Origin: Vigna angularis
Taxonomy: Eukaryota > Streptophyta > Magnoliopsida > Fabales > Fabaceae
NCBI RefSeq assembly: GCF_016808095.1
Contig: NC_068970.1
Span: 49,015,630-49,079,629, forward strand
Length of the DNA: 64,000 nucleotides
Direction: 5' to 3'
The notes under the pieces were generated by a model. It was given only the letters and a program-made list of their open reading frames with translations, was not told the origin of the DNA and did no database searches. Shown here in pieces: positions 48,941-60,696 of the stretch. A program made the translations under genes and the position numbers. Position 1 is the stretch's first letter, and each line of letters begins with the position of its first letter.

Positions 48941-49440
48941 GTTATAATGGTTTTCGTAATATCATCTGTAAAAAAAACGTCCTCCAAATATTCTGAGTAT
49001 AAAAGTTCATATAACAAAAAAGGAAATGGCAGCAGTGAAGAAATGCACAGGACAAAAAGAATAAGTCAGAGAATACGTAAATGACAGCACACCCTCCCTC
49101 CTCTAACAAACTTCTATTTAATGAATCCCCGTCCAATCATAATCATTAAGTCTAATATTCTTTCTCCTCACGCGCCTGCTTCCACGTGTTTCTTCCACCC
49201 TCATGTTTTCATGGTCTTCTCTCGTTACAATTGGTTTCCAAGAAGGGTTGCTTTAACAAGTAACACAAAATTTGTAAAAAAAACATCATAAATGGACCAT
49301 TAATTTTACCATGCGACCTATTATTGATGTAATCTTTCCATTGAAGTCTATTCATATCATTTAGAGAAAGTTATTTCATGTAGGTACAAAATTCTAACGA
49401 GAACAATAATACAAGTGATCAATTGAAGCATAAAGTGTAA
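48941..49440. other. Intergenic DNA, nothing recognised
   Basis: AT-rich with a GC-richer patch at 49160-49250; no gene or element termini seen. Confidence 0.5.
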
Positions 49441-49506
49441 CATCCTCAAAAATAACCAAAAACTATCTTTAAGATTACTATATTTTTGACATTAAGCAAA
49501 CTTATT

Positions 49507-49549
<43 letters not shown>

Positions 49550-51300
49550 ATTTTAACTCTAAACTATTCTAAATATACAAAGAGAAATTCTATCAAAGAT
49601 TAGAACATATTCTCATTAACACAAAAAAATAAAGATTTATTTTAAAATATTTTGAATCACATATAAGAACGAAGAAAATCACATGTAACTCAAAACAATA
49701 TACTAATTTAAAAAGGAGAAAAAATTGAACTTACTTTGTCTTTAATTTTGATAAATTGGATGTGTAGAGCTCTCTCATAGGATTTATGATATTCAAACAG
49801 ATGAAAAAAGAGGTCAAAGATCTAGAGAGAAGACAAACAAATGTTTTTATAGAAAAAACATTTAGAAAGATGGTGGATTTTATAAAATGAAATTATTTTA
49901 ATAGAATTTCTATTTATGGTATAATGTTTTAAATAATAAAATAACTTTTTAAAACCATTACTATTATTTACTATATTCTTTGCTTTTACACTCTTTTTAA
50001 CAAGAAAAATGTTTATCTTTGAAAATTCACTAGTGAGAAAGAAGTAAGGATACATTATCTTTACTTTCTCTTATAACTTTTGCATATATTCGATTGATCT
50101 ACCATCCATATCCATTTACCAAATTGATAATATTACCTTTGAACTGGTTTATTATGGTGATCAACAATCTTGACTTATCCAACTCTACCTTCCCAAGGAA
50201 AATCCTATATATCTAACACATCATATTCTTCTACTATATTATTAAGACCAAACATGTACTTTGAGAACATTGCAGATTGAAAGAATTAAGGGTAAATGAA
50301 CTCATAAGTCACTAAACCACTCTTTTAAGAGAAATTGATATAGCATAATACTCTAAGATGCTCTCATATTGTCTTATATCAACTTCACATTTTCTATAGT
50401 TGCTAACACACCTTAAACTAACACACCAATGCCTCCTCATCCCATAATCAACATAAGAGAGTTTAACATCTTCTACCACATAGAGTCTTATAAGGAGTCA
50501 TCCTAATAGTAGCATTAAATTTATTATTATAGGTTAACTACACTAAAGGTAGTAATTCATCCCAACTCCCAAGGTGCTCCAAGACACAAGCCCTTACCAT
50601 ATCCTTTAAAGTTTGGATGATTTTCTTTAACTAACCATTAGTTTGAGAATGATGGACTAAACTCATTCTCAAACTACTTCCAATTGTCTCCATTAAGGCA
50701 ACCAAAATCTTTGAAGACAACCACAAACTTATCTAAAAGGGGACACAAGATCATTTTGATATCCATTAATATGGTAAGAAATTATCATACCAAAAGATAT
50801 TACCATAAACTCATAATGCTCATACTTGGATTAAAAGATTGTCTTATGAATATCCTAAACTCCTACAACTCTAGTTTTCACATGTACACAAAAAAAACTC
50901 TTATCAAAGGTCAGACTGCATCCTCGTAATTACAAACAAATATATCATTTTGAGTCACACACATGGATCAGAGAGTCATTTATATCTCAAAACAACCACT
51001 AATTAAAAAAGACGCAAAAAATAAACTTATTTTATTTTGAATTTTGATCAGTTGAGTGTGTCTCTGTAAGAATTTCTCTTGTAATATTTGATATTTAAAG
51101 AGAGGAAAGATGAGGTAAAAAAAGTCTAAAAAAAAAATAAAGAAAACATTTTAGATTTTTTTAAAAATGATTTCTATAAAAAAACTCAATTAATAAAAAG
51201 TTTTATTTATTTTAAATAATAAAATGATTGAGTATTATCTTTTAAAATCCCTATTATTCTTTACTTATTTCAATGGTATTTATGTAAAGTAAAATTATTC
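49440..51300 (-). mobile_element. Decayed Gypsy-like element: two diverged LTR-like repeats and a scrap of integrase
   Basis: The region 49550-50060 and the region 50880-51300 share blocks in the same order (TCTATCAAAG/CTTATCAAAG, CACATGTAACTCAAAACAA/TTATATCTCAAAACAACC, TTGAATTTTGAT, AAATAATAAAATA, CCATTACTATT/CCCTATTATT). They flank about 800 bp that, on the minus strand, contain heavily broken integrase-like coding (about 50460-50850). Family assignment is tentative. Confidence 0.5.
49509..49544. repeat. (AT)18 microsatellite
   Basis: Thirty-six bases of uninterrupted AT. Confidence 0.95.
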
Positions 51301-51875
51301 AATTGTTAAAAACTTAATCTAAATCTAAATTATATTTGTAAAAAGTAAACCCTTATAAAAAAAAGTCTATAAATAAATTATTTTTTAATTTTAAATTAAA
51401 ATAATATCATTCTGTTCATATCATTCATCTCATAGGTCGGAGAAGAGCATGAACCATCTATTGTAAATGTCCGTGGGAACGCGGTAGAAAACTGTTTAGA
51501 TCAGGGAACAGGTGCGTGAGGTATGGAGACTGGGAGGATATGATGCAAATTGTGCCCTTTTAATTTTTTTAGTATTTTTTATTTTGAAAAAAAAGAACGA
51601 AGACATGTACGTGCGTGCACTCCATCGAAGTTTTATTGAACCAGACTGTTCCGGAAATCACCTACCACCCTACGTGTCTAAGAATGAATGGCTTCAACAA
51701 CATTAATATTTCAATTTTTAATGGAATAAATTAAAATCCACTTAATTCACTGCAAGAAAAAATAAATCTTGCTGCATTACATTTCTTTGATCTTCTAATA
51801 TTTTTTAAATTAGTACGTCCAGAAAATATCAAATTTTTATTAAAAATTTAAAATACTTTGGAAAATGTATTATCA
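51301..51875. other. Intergenic DNA, nothing recognised
   Basis: AT-rich; a GC-richer island at 51430-51680 has a 64-residue frame (51512-51706) without a recognised family. Confidence 0.5.
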
Positions 51876-51884
51876 AATAAAATA

Positions 51885-53373
51885 GAGTTAAATATGCTTT
51901 TAGGCCTAAACTATCAAGTGAATTTGTTTTTAGTCCCTCTTTCAAAGTAAGGTACATTTTAATCCTCCTCCTTAAGGAAAACTTAATTTTTGGTTCTCCA
52001 AAACTAACACCATTAAAAACCAGCTGATGTGGCTAATGGTGGTGTGACACATCATTTTTTTTTGACATCAATCTTCCTCAGATTTTCTCCCGTTCCACCA
52101 ACCCAACCCCATTCCCCCACCAAGGATGTTCCCACCACCTCCTCAACCACCGACGACCCTCCCCTCTCTTCCGCATCACAAATACCAACACAAGCTGAAT
52201 TCATTAGCTGCAACTTAACAACAACTCATTCAACCCATTATCTGATTATCACTCCTATTTCTGAATTCATTTGAACAAAATGAAGTGATTGACATTCAAG
52301 AAGGAAACAACAAAACACCCAACCGGGAAAACCAGGTACGAACCCAAATCGCGCTCTTCGACCCGCATCTCGTACGAATTGGGATCAATGGTGACAATGT
52401 CAGCGATTTCAGGATTGGGTCTTGCACCAACAATCGCAAAACCAAGCTCTTCGAAAATGCCTCTAACGGCAGCAGACTCGGGGTCCTCGTTGGGCTTCAT
52501 CCTCTCCGACAAGGGCCTACCGCGCTTCCGGATGTTGCCATCGGACAACTCCTGGTGCGACTCGACGAGGACCTTGCCGTGTTTGGCGGTGACACAGACG
52601 AGGACGACGTGGACTGTCCGAATCAGAGCTGGAATCGGCGAGGGAGGTTTCTCCCCGAGAGAGTTTGAGCCAGAGGTTGTGCACGTTTTTGGTGCCGGGC
52701 TTGACGCCCAACGAGGCAAAGGACTCGGAGGGGAGGCGAGGTTTGAGCCAATCAGAGAGGGATTGGGGAGATGCAAAGTTGTGGGGGCTCGGGGGTATGG
52801 TGTTGAGGGCAGTGGCTGTGGTGGTATTTTTGGAAGGTGTTGCGGTGAGGGACATGGCGAGGAATTTGAGGAAGCAGCGTAAGAAAGGGCAGCGGGTGGA
52901 AGCGATGTTGGGTTGATGAGGCGGTGGGTGGGTGGGGGGCGTTGCACTGATGAAGGTTTGGGTGGTTTTAGTTTTCTGATTTGGGTCTCTATGGTGGTGG
53001 GAGGAGATGAATTGATATGCGATTTGGAGGTTTTCTGGACAGTAGAGATAGAGGTTTTACGTTGGCTATGGAGGTGAGCGTGGTGGAGGGTGGTTGCACA
53101 TGGGGGTTTCACGGTTGATGGTGGCGCCGGAGGTGGCTATGGCAGAGTCGGAGGGAGAGGGAGGGAGAAGAGTTGAGAAAGATTAACTGGTGTCAGAAAA
53201 AAAAAATGACGTATCACACCACCGTTAGCCACATCAGCTGGTTTTTAACGGTGTTAGTTTTTGAGGACTAAAAATTAATTTTTCTTTAAGAAGAGGACTA
53301 AAATGTACCTTACGAAAGAGAGACTAAAAATAAATTCACTTCATAGTTTAGAGTTTAAAAATATATTTAACCC
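51885..53373. mobile_element. Pack-MULE (non-autonomous Mutator-like element) carrying a host gene fragment
   Basis: A 1,489-bp element with inverted terminal repeats of about 180 bp (51885-52067 and 53200-53373). The ends read G(A/G)GTTAAATAT and share AGTGAATTTGTTTTTAGTC-like and CAGCTGATGTGGCTAA blocks. A perfect 9-bp target duplication, AATAAAATA, flanks it (51876-51884 and 53374-53382), the size expected for Mutator-like elements. There is no transposase inside. Instead, the GC-rich interior holds a broken copy of a plant gene. It depends on an autonomous MULE elsewhere. Confidence 0.9.
52267..52870 (-). pseudogene. Captured Nudix-family gene fragment inside the Pack-MULE
   Basis: On the minus strand, one frame (about 52855-52650) encodes SLSDWLKPRLPSESFASLGV and KNVHNLWLKLSRGETSLADS. 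After a frameshift near 52630-52650 another frame (about 52635-52300) encodes GKVLVESHQELSDGN and a Nudix-box-like stretch (NEDPESAAVRGIFEELGF). The pieces match, from memory, consecutive parts of an uncharacterised plant Nudix-domain protein, apparently without introns. The box has Gly where the REx(x)EE signature usually has Glu. With the frameshift and no downstream domain it is unlikely to make an active hydrolase. Long antisense frames on the plus strand are shadows. Confidence 0.75.
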
Positions 53374-53720
53374 AATAAAATAATCTTAAATTTTTGTATT
53401 GTTTATTAGCACAGTGTGTTCGCATCTTTTTAAATTTTAAACGTAATAAAAGTTATTATTAAATTTTGTAATTAAAAAACTACGAAAAATATGATATTTT
53501 ATTATGTTTGTTCTACAAGAGATATTGAAAACTAAAACGTTAAATGAAACGGTTGGATGATTTATATACGGAAAAAAACAGTTATATTTTAAAGTTAAAA
53601 AAATTATGTATACCTAATCAAAGTCGTTATACATTATTACCCATGAATAATAATTAAAGGAGTTAATTTTAACCCTTTCTCTTCCGTGTCTCTTTTAGAC
53701 CGTACTAAGTATATCAGAAA

Positions 53721-53722
<2 letters not shown>

Positions 53723-53812
<90 letters not shown>
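53723..53812. repeat. (TA)45 microsatellite
   Basis: Ninety bases of uninterrupted TA, the longest simple repeat in the window. Confidence 0.97.
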
Positions 53813-53818
<6 letters not shown>

Positions 53819-55560
53819 CCATACTCTAAAATAATTTTCGGTAATGTTTACTTATTAATTACTTTTATAGATTATAGATTTCAGTAAGTTTTATTTCTTA
53901 TTTAATAATTAAACCCGCTTTTATAACTTTTAATAAAATTTGATTATCCAAAGCACATTATTCTATACCCACATATATACAATTTATTTTGGTCATGTAA
54001 AATAGATTTAATTACGGTTAGAATTTCTACTCTTTTTAATGACATATTATTTATTAATGTTTGATATATTTTTTAATTTTTTGTTAACTTTTATGTGTTA
54101 TTTTTATGTTATAATTTTCGGTTATTTGGATTTTTTCTTTATATTCAATCATATTTCATTTATGTAAATCAACTCAATTTTTTATTTTCAATAAAATATT
54201 TCCTCCCAAGTTTTTTCTTTTATGTTTTATCAAACACTCATCACTTAGAACATTGTTCATGAAGAGTTTATCATCGAGATTAGTAAAATTAAATAATATT
54301 AATTTACTTTCACAAATGGTATAAAATTAACTAATTTTGCTTAAAATTAAAAAGGAAAAGGAAATACGATATCGTAAAATTGTTTACTAATGTATTACTT
54401 CCACTCCTCTTCACAATTGTTAATAATCTTAAACCACTTATTTCATCTCTTTTGTTAATAATCTTCACAATTGTTCTTTTAATCTTTGTTATTCAATTAA
54501 GTTGATATTTTTCTTAATAAATTTTTAATAATTCAAAATTTCCTTATCATAATTTAAATTATCCAGTACGAATTATTTTGCGCAATGGATGGTTTTTGTT
54601 TTTGAAAAGGAGACATAAATACCAAAACCAAAAATATATTAAGAACTATTTCGTTATAACACATGTTCAAGATACATCACACACACAAGGGTTTAAAGAA
54701 AAAGACAAATAAACTAGACGAAATTTGACCATTGAATCTCAAACTAAGGCCGAATTTAGCCAAAATATCAGCTACCAATTGTAAAATATGACTGTCACAT
54801 GTCAAATTAAGGCCAAATTTAACATATCAATTAAATAAGTATGTTAAAGATTTGATATTTATAGTTTAACTTTTATTAACAAATATTTTATTTAATGTTT
54901 GAAATATCTTTTTATCTCATTAAAATATTTTTTTTTATCAAATCTTGCATCAAATATTAAGTTAAATCACGACTAAAACTGATAACTTTGTCAACATCTT
55001 CAAAACAGCAAACACAAAATGAACTTTCTTGTTTCGTTGAAGCCAACATTAATCACAGCAAAAGTATTTTTCTCTTTCAAACGCATCCTTCTAATTATAA
55101 CATATAGTTCACATAAATATTTTTAACACGTATCAAATATAAAAATCATATTACAATCAAATAAATAACTTCGTCAAAATTTCACATTAAATAAAAATAC
55201 ACACGTCAAGAAATTTAACTAAAATTAGTTACCTGATGTATAAAATTATTGTATTATTTTTTTTAGTGTATTAAATTTCTATGGACAAATATACATAAAT
55301 AAGTGTTTGAAACATTACATAATAGAAAAAAATAATGAACAAAAAGTAACTTACTTCTATCATTGAAGTCAACGTCAGTTTCCTGATGGTAATTTGTTTT
55401 CAGACACGCCCTTCTACTGTAATTTATTATATATTATATATAATATACATATTATAAAAATATAAAAAAAAAACTGAAGAAGAGAAATATATCTTAATAT
55501 AAAAAATTACAAAAATACAAAGTTAATGAAAAACGGAAGAAGAAAAAGAAAAAGAAATAA
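53813..55560. other. AT-rich intergenic DNA
   Basis: No reading frame, element or RNA gene recognised. Confidence 0.6.
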
Positions 55561-55775
55561 AAATAAAGGTTGTAGCTGTCCCCATGTCCCGCCTGTTCTG
55601 GTTATTCACTTCGTCACGTTACTGTGTGTGAGAAGAAGCTGACTGGAAAGAGCGAAAAGCGCAGAAAGAACGAACGAACGAACGAAAGCTAAAAAGTGTG
55701 TTTGATTGATAGAGATACTGATACACGGCTTCAACGTTTCCGCGTCGATCTCTCTCAGATTCTTGGGTCTTCGCC

Positions 55776-55815
55776 ATGGCGGAGCGTGGTTCTTACGGAT
55801 TGGGACCTCGATTAG
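55776..55815 (+). CDS. Orphan first coding exon of an unrecognised plus-strand gene (partial)
   Basis: After a typical plant 5' leader (about 55600-55775, with an AACG run at 55668-55685 and a CTCTCTCAGATTC stretch), GCCATGG gives a start codon in good context. It encodes MAERGSYGLGPRL, followed by a possible donor (G|GTCATG), and then AT-rich intron-like DNA. GC content drops sharply after it. I found no further exon before PAA1 exon 17 begins on the other strand. It may be a gene cut by the duplication boundary or one whose other exons are too short to see. I do not recognise the protein. Confidence 0.4.
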
Positions 55816-57399
55816 GTCATGATTTATTTTAATTGATTCACTTATTGATTTTATATTACTTATGTTTCGATTAAGTTAGTGTTCAATTTAGACTTGTAGA
55901 ATGAATGCCTGATCATGTTGTTTGATTTGTGTCGGAATGATTTCGAGTAGCCTAGCTTCCTCAAATTTCGATTGTCTGCTGTGGGATTCTGGAAAGGAGT
56001 TAATTGTTAGGGGTTTCAACTCTCTGCTTTTTTGTGCGTGAAAATCTTTATATATTTTATTTGAAAATGTACTCGTTGGTTCAATTAGGGATTATGGGTG
56101 AAAAAAGTGAAGAAGCGTTTTTGTGCAATTCACGTGACCGTCACTTTGTCTGTTAGGTGTGAATGGCTTGGACCATGGATTGGTATTGGTTCTTCATTAA
56201 ATAGATGGAATGCATGCTACTCTATTGAAAAATTATAATGCTGCTGTTGCTGTAAGAAAATATTGTTCTCTCTTTTAATTTGCAGAAAAGCTTATGTCCG
56301 CTGCTAAATGGGTTCTATTGTAGCAGTTTGCATCTGTATTTCAGAGGTTAAAAGAAAACTATATATTTTTCTGCTTTCTCTAGGGTAACAAGTTTATGTG
56401 GTTCAAAGAAATTCTCCTAGGCCATGTCCTTGCTGGTTTTTCACTGTAAGTAGAGGTATGTCTAGGAAGAGACAAGTTGACTTCACATAATAATTTCCCT
56501 TCAACTATTTTAGAGAAGACTAAGCTACTGAATTGCTTTTTACCCATTTTGTCTAGTCTGTTTGCTTTCAATTTACTGAGAGCAACATCCTCTTCTGTCT
56601 TGGAAGAGCCAGCAGTATCTGTAGTTGAGATGTTCAAGCAAAGCCTTTGCATCCAAGGTATCAGCATAACCAACAGTGCCTCTTCTGGATTAAAAATATG
56701 TTTCTATAAAATCTTGTCCAGTGCCCCTTTTAAAACAAAATAACTACATTGTGTTAGTTGGTACCTCTCGATTGCCAAAGGATCCGTTTGTCAGTCTAAT
56801 GATCTTGCTTCCCTAATTAGCTATGATAGTGCTTACAACTCCTGTACTATAGTAGCTTGAGTAAAATCAATTGCATGCTTTGGACTACCAAGCTGAAGCA
56901 TTGAAATGAAACTTGAGATATGAAATCATACTGTTCTTACATCTTGGGTACTGTCCCTATCCTGAAGTCTCTTGCCACAGAAGCACTAACATGTTTTGAT
57001 TCTTACATTGTTAAATTTCTCAGCTGCTTTTCAGTATGACCAACTTGTAAAAGCTTCAAGCTCAAACTACTGGCCACTTTCTTCTTAACAGTTCTCATCC
57101 CAAGAGAAAGCTAGAGAGCTCATAAAGAGAGAAACTTATGAGAATCAAATAGAAGTACCACCCAGTAAAATGATTGGTGCAATTTATTCTTTTTCATATT
57201 ACATAAATTGCTTTATTAGTTTTCGCCGTTTCCTGAAGGTGTGAATCTTTCAATTCATTGCATCCGAATTTTCCTGTAAACCGATTTCCTTTCATCCGAG
57301 GACGATCGCGCACCCATAAATCAAAGGTTAGCAGTATACACACCGAGCTGACGTCAGGAGAGTCCGCTGTTCTACTTTGTGCCTGCGTGTATCCAACAT
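55816..57399. other. Region between the orphan exon and the 3' end of PAA1
   Basis: Holds the PAA1 3' untranslated region next to 57400. A 97-residue minus-strand frame at 56380-56673 (with TEEDVALSKLKANRLDKMGK) has no recognised family. Confidence 0.5.
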
Positions 57400-57636
57400 C
57401 TAGTATGGTCGGCTTGTTTTCCGGTTTTGTTGTGCCAGATCAGCATCTACATGGATTTTGGTATTTGGCGATGTACTATATATTTGTTTCTGCTTTGAGG
57501 AAAATTTGAATCTCAAAAGTATCGAGTTGGTCATTACACCAATGGAACTCAGCCCCATGAGAGCCCCTGCAATTGATGGAGTCAGAATAGTTCCATTTAT
57601 GGGAAATAACACTCCAGCTGCAATTGGAATTCCTAC
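57400..57636 (-). CDS. PAA1: PAA1 exon 17: last membrane segments and C-terminus (right gene copy)
   Basis: Starts [12 protein letters not shown] after TACAG, contains [19 protein letters not shown] (the last membrane helix), and ends at a TAG after a polar tail. It joins exon 16 in phase 0 to read [11 protein letters not shown]. It belongs to a PAA1 gene whose exons 1-14 would lie to the right of the window. Confidence 0.93.
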   Translation of the reverse strand, partial: VGIPIAAGVLFPINGTILTPSIAGALMGLSSIGVMTNSILLRFKFSSKQKQIYSTSPNTKIHVDADLAQQNRKTSRPY

Positions 57637-58793
57637 CTGTATACAGATAGAGGTTTAAATACACCATGAAGGTTGAATAACAATATAGAACAATATTTTT
57701 CCAGATATTTCAAAATCGCAAATAACAGAAACATTAAACCAACAAAAAGAAAGTATCAGTCCTAAATTCAATTGAATTTGGTACATGAAACAGGTGGAGA
57801 TTATCTGCGCTGATACCGCATGTTAATAAAATTCGGACACCGATTGTATTTGCATTTTGATGTGGAGTGTTTTATTTAACTGTAAATGAAAGAAGCAGAA
57901 CACTTAAAACCCAAGCTGTCTCAAAGAAGAAAGTATAATTAGTTGCTATATTTAAATCTTAGATTTCATTTGAAACATGACTTTGATTTGTCTCATTCAT
58001 ACAACTACTACCACCAAGACCTTACCCTACTCGGTGAAGTAAACTATTATCATATATCACCAGGCATGGTTAAACCCCAAACTTTTGAGAGATGATCCCT
58101 TTTAATAATTTTCTCTAACCTTCGAACAAGAACCATGCAATATATTTAATCGATGCCTTCAATGGTAATCTTTGTCCTTGTCCTAATAATCTTATTGATT
58201 TCTATAACACCAATATTCCCTTGTATAGAATTTGTATCCCACACTTCTCCGCATGGTGAGCTTGACAGTTCCACTTCCAATATTTATTTATCAAAAATAC
58301 ATTCATCAAGTGTTTTTTAAGTTTAGTATTTATTAGACATTCTAAATGTTAAAATGACATAAAAGTAAGAAGATAAAAGAACAACAGTACTTAAACATAA
58401 AAAGGATGTAAAGAGGAATTCTTGAGATAAAATTATAATTTATAAAGTATATTTCTTTTCTTATATAAAATATTTCTTTTATTTGTTATAAAGTACCCAT
58501 AACTTTTTAATTTCATACCTCTAAAAGCTGACTTTGATTGAGTAGTTAACAAGTAAATTAATAGTTCATTAATAACTAAATTTATTTCCATCTCTAACCA
58601 TATTCCTTCATCGGGAAGGTCTTTTGCTGATAATCAAAATAGAAAATGCTAAGAACATTTTTTACATTTCAACAAGCAACTTTTCTATGCGAAACAAAAA
58701 ATCAAATTTGTAATGGAAATGAATTAAGCATGTGGAAAATTCTTAGATATACACGCGGATCAATTTCTATGTTTAGGTGGTAGAAGAACTTAC
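57637..58793. other. PAA1: PAA1 intron 16
   Basis: A 1,157-bp AT-rich intron, GTAAGT donor, nothing inserted that I recognise. Confidence 0.8.
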
Positions 58794-58874
58794 AATGTTG
58801 TAGACGAAAGCCCACCAAAGATTCTGCTTTACAGTATTCATGGTCAGCCTACTAAGCTCCAAGGCATCAAGTAC
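58794..58874 (-). CDS. PAA1: PAA1 exon 16: membrane segment 7 (right gene copy)
   Basis: An 81-bp exon starting VLDALELSRLTMNTVKQN after TTGCAG and ending FVYNI|GTAAGT. It contains the conserved NLWWAF of P1B ATPases. Too short to stand out as a reading frame. Confidence 0.92.
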
Positions 58875-59156
58875 CTGCAATTAAATAAAAAGATTAATTA
58901 TCTACTAACATTCGATTGTCTAAATCAACCACATCGAAGAAATATTCTGGGTGCACATAATAAAGTGTCTTAGCAGAAATAAAGGCATCGAGAACGTAAC
59001 CTAATCATTCTTTGGTTATTGAAGTAAAAATACGTATTTCATGTAAATCAACTACTTTCAATCCACACCCAGGTGTCTCCTAGAATCTCAAGTGCACTAA
59101 AAGAAAAATGAGAAAAGTGTTAAATAAAACCGGTTCCAATCCTATATATTTGTTAA

Positions 59157-59398
59157 TCTGGAAATTAGGTTAAATGGAAATTGATATCTTTATTACAAAG
59201 AGATCATACAAGATATATACGGAAGACCTAAGCTATTTTAGGAAATATAATAACTATATTCTATTCTAGAATCTCTTGATTTATGGGATTGTCCCTGTTT
59301 ATTCAAATCTGTACCGATTACAATAAAATATATACTTGTTATGAAATACACAAATTTCCTAATTTATTCTTTCCTAAAATACTATTTGATTTCCCACA
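59157..59398 (-). repeat. Copia 3' LTR
   Basis: A 242-bp LTR; four transitions relative to 63061-63302. Confidence 0.93.
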
Positions 59399-59405
59399 CT
59401 CCCCC

Positions 59406-60682
59406 TCAAGCTGGTGAATAGATGTTTTCCATTCCCAGCTTGGATACAATCTTCTCAAAATTGTGGCAGCCCAGCCCCTTGGTAAGAATGTCTGCAATTT
59501 GATCTTGAGAGGACACATATGGAGTGCATATCAAGCCACTATCAAGCTTTTCTTTGATGAAGTGTCTGTCTACTTCAATATGCTTTGTTTTATCATGCTG
59601 CACTGGGTTGTGGGCTATGCTGATTGCTGACTTATTATCACAATAGAGCTTCATAGGTTCTTCCCATTTTATCCTCAAGTCTTCTAAGATGATTTTAAGC
59701 CATAGCAACTCACATATACCTTGTGCCATGGCTCGGAATTCCGCTTCAGCACTGGACCGAGCCACTACACCCTGCTTTTTGCTTCTCCAAGTCACAAGAT
59801 TTCCTCCAAGAAAGGTGCAATATCCTGTAGTTGACCTCCTATCCACAATTGACCCTGCATAATCAACATCAGTATAGGCTTCAAGCTTCACATTACCATT
59901 CCTTTTGAATAGAATCCCTCTTCCTGGAGTTCCTTTAAGGTACTGTAAAATTCTGTGGGCAGCTTGTAAATGGGACTCCTTTGGGCTATGCATAAATTGG
60001 CTAATTAAACTCACTGCATAGGCAATATCTGGCCTGGTATGAGACAAATATATAAGTCTGCCCACTAATGGCAATTGGGAGGTCAATATCATTTTGGGTT
60101 TCAATTTCAAGATCATTTTGGGTTTCAATTTCAGCCTGCACAGCTGGAGAAAAAATTGTTACCTCTTTTTGTGGATTTGAGTTGGATTCTTGAACATTGC
60201 TTGATCCTGGAATGGCCTTAGTCTTCCTTGAGTATACCAGCTTCTTACCAAATTTTCCAGCTTCAACATCTCCTTGATCAGCTTCACAATTAATTTCACT
60301 TTCTTGACCTATTTCACTTGGTACAGCTTCAATTTGATCTAGTTTAGGTTCAAATATCAGGTCTGGAAGAATGGGAAAACCAGAATTACTACTTTCCTTA
60401 TCTTCCCTGAAACTCTCCCCCGGAAGATAAGGTTGATGGAAATAGCCCTCTTGTTCATTGAAGGTAACATCCCTAGACACAGAATTTTTTGGATGGGGGG
60501 TGGTAGCATTTATACCCTTTCTGAGTGAGTGAGTAACCAACAAAGACACACTTTAAGGCTCTAGGATCAAGTTTCCCCCTGTCTGTATTATGAATATGGA
60601 CATATGAGATGCACCCAAAAACTCTTGGTTTAAGATTATTTGTAGTGGATAGGTTTGGATAGAAAGACGACAAAGCTTCCAT
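59406..60682 (-). CDS. Copia integrase tail and RNase H, RT deleted
   Basis: The frame 60682-60473 carries the [14 protein letters not shown] block; 60549-60001 carries the linker between integrase and RT. At about 60090-60133 it passes, through a 22-bp direct repeat, to the RNase H region in the frame 60128-59406 ([48 protein letters not shown]). The RT palm with its YVDD box is absent: roughly 1 kb is missing compared with full Copia elements. Confidence 0.88.
60088..60133. repeat. 22-bp direct repeat at the RT deletion point
   Basis: ATCATTTTGGGTTTCAATTT followed by CA occurs at 60088-60109 and again at 60112-60133, exactly where the polyprotein jumps from linker to RNase H. Confidence 0.85.
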
Positions 60683-60696
60683 AGGGCTTTTTGATC

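Noticed and set aside
52285..52916. Several plus-strand frames of 83-197 codons
   Set aside because: They are antisense shadows of the captured Nudix-type fragment, whose recognisable motifs are on the minus strand.
56380..56673. Minus-strand 97-codon frame between the orphan exon and PAA1
   Set aside because: No recognised family, no splice-consistent partner and ordinary composition; kept only as a note in the region entry.
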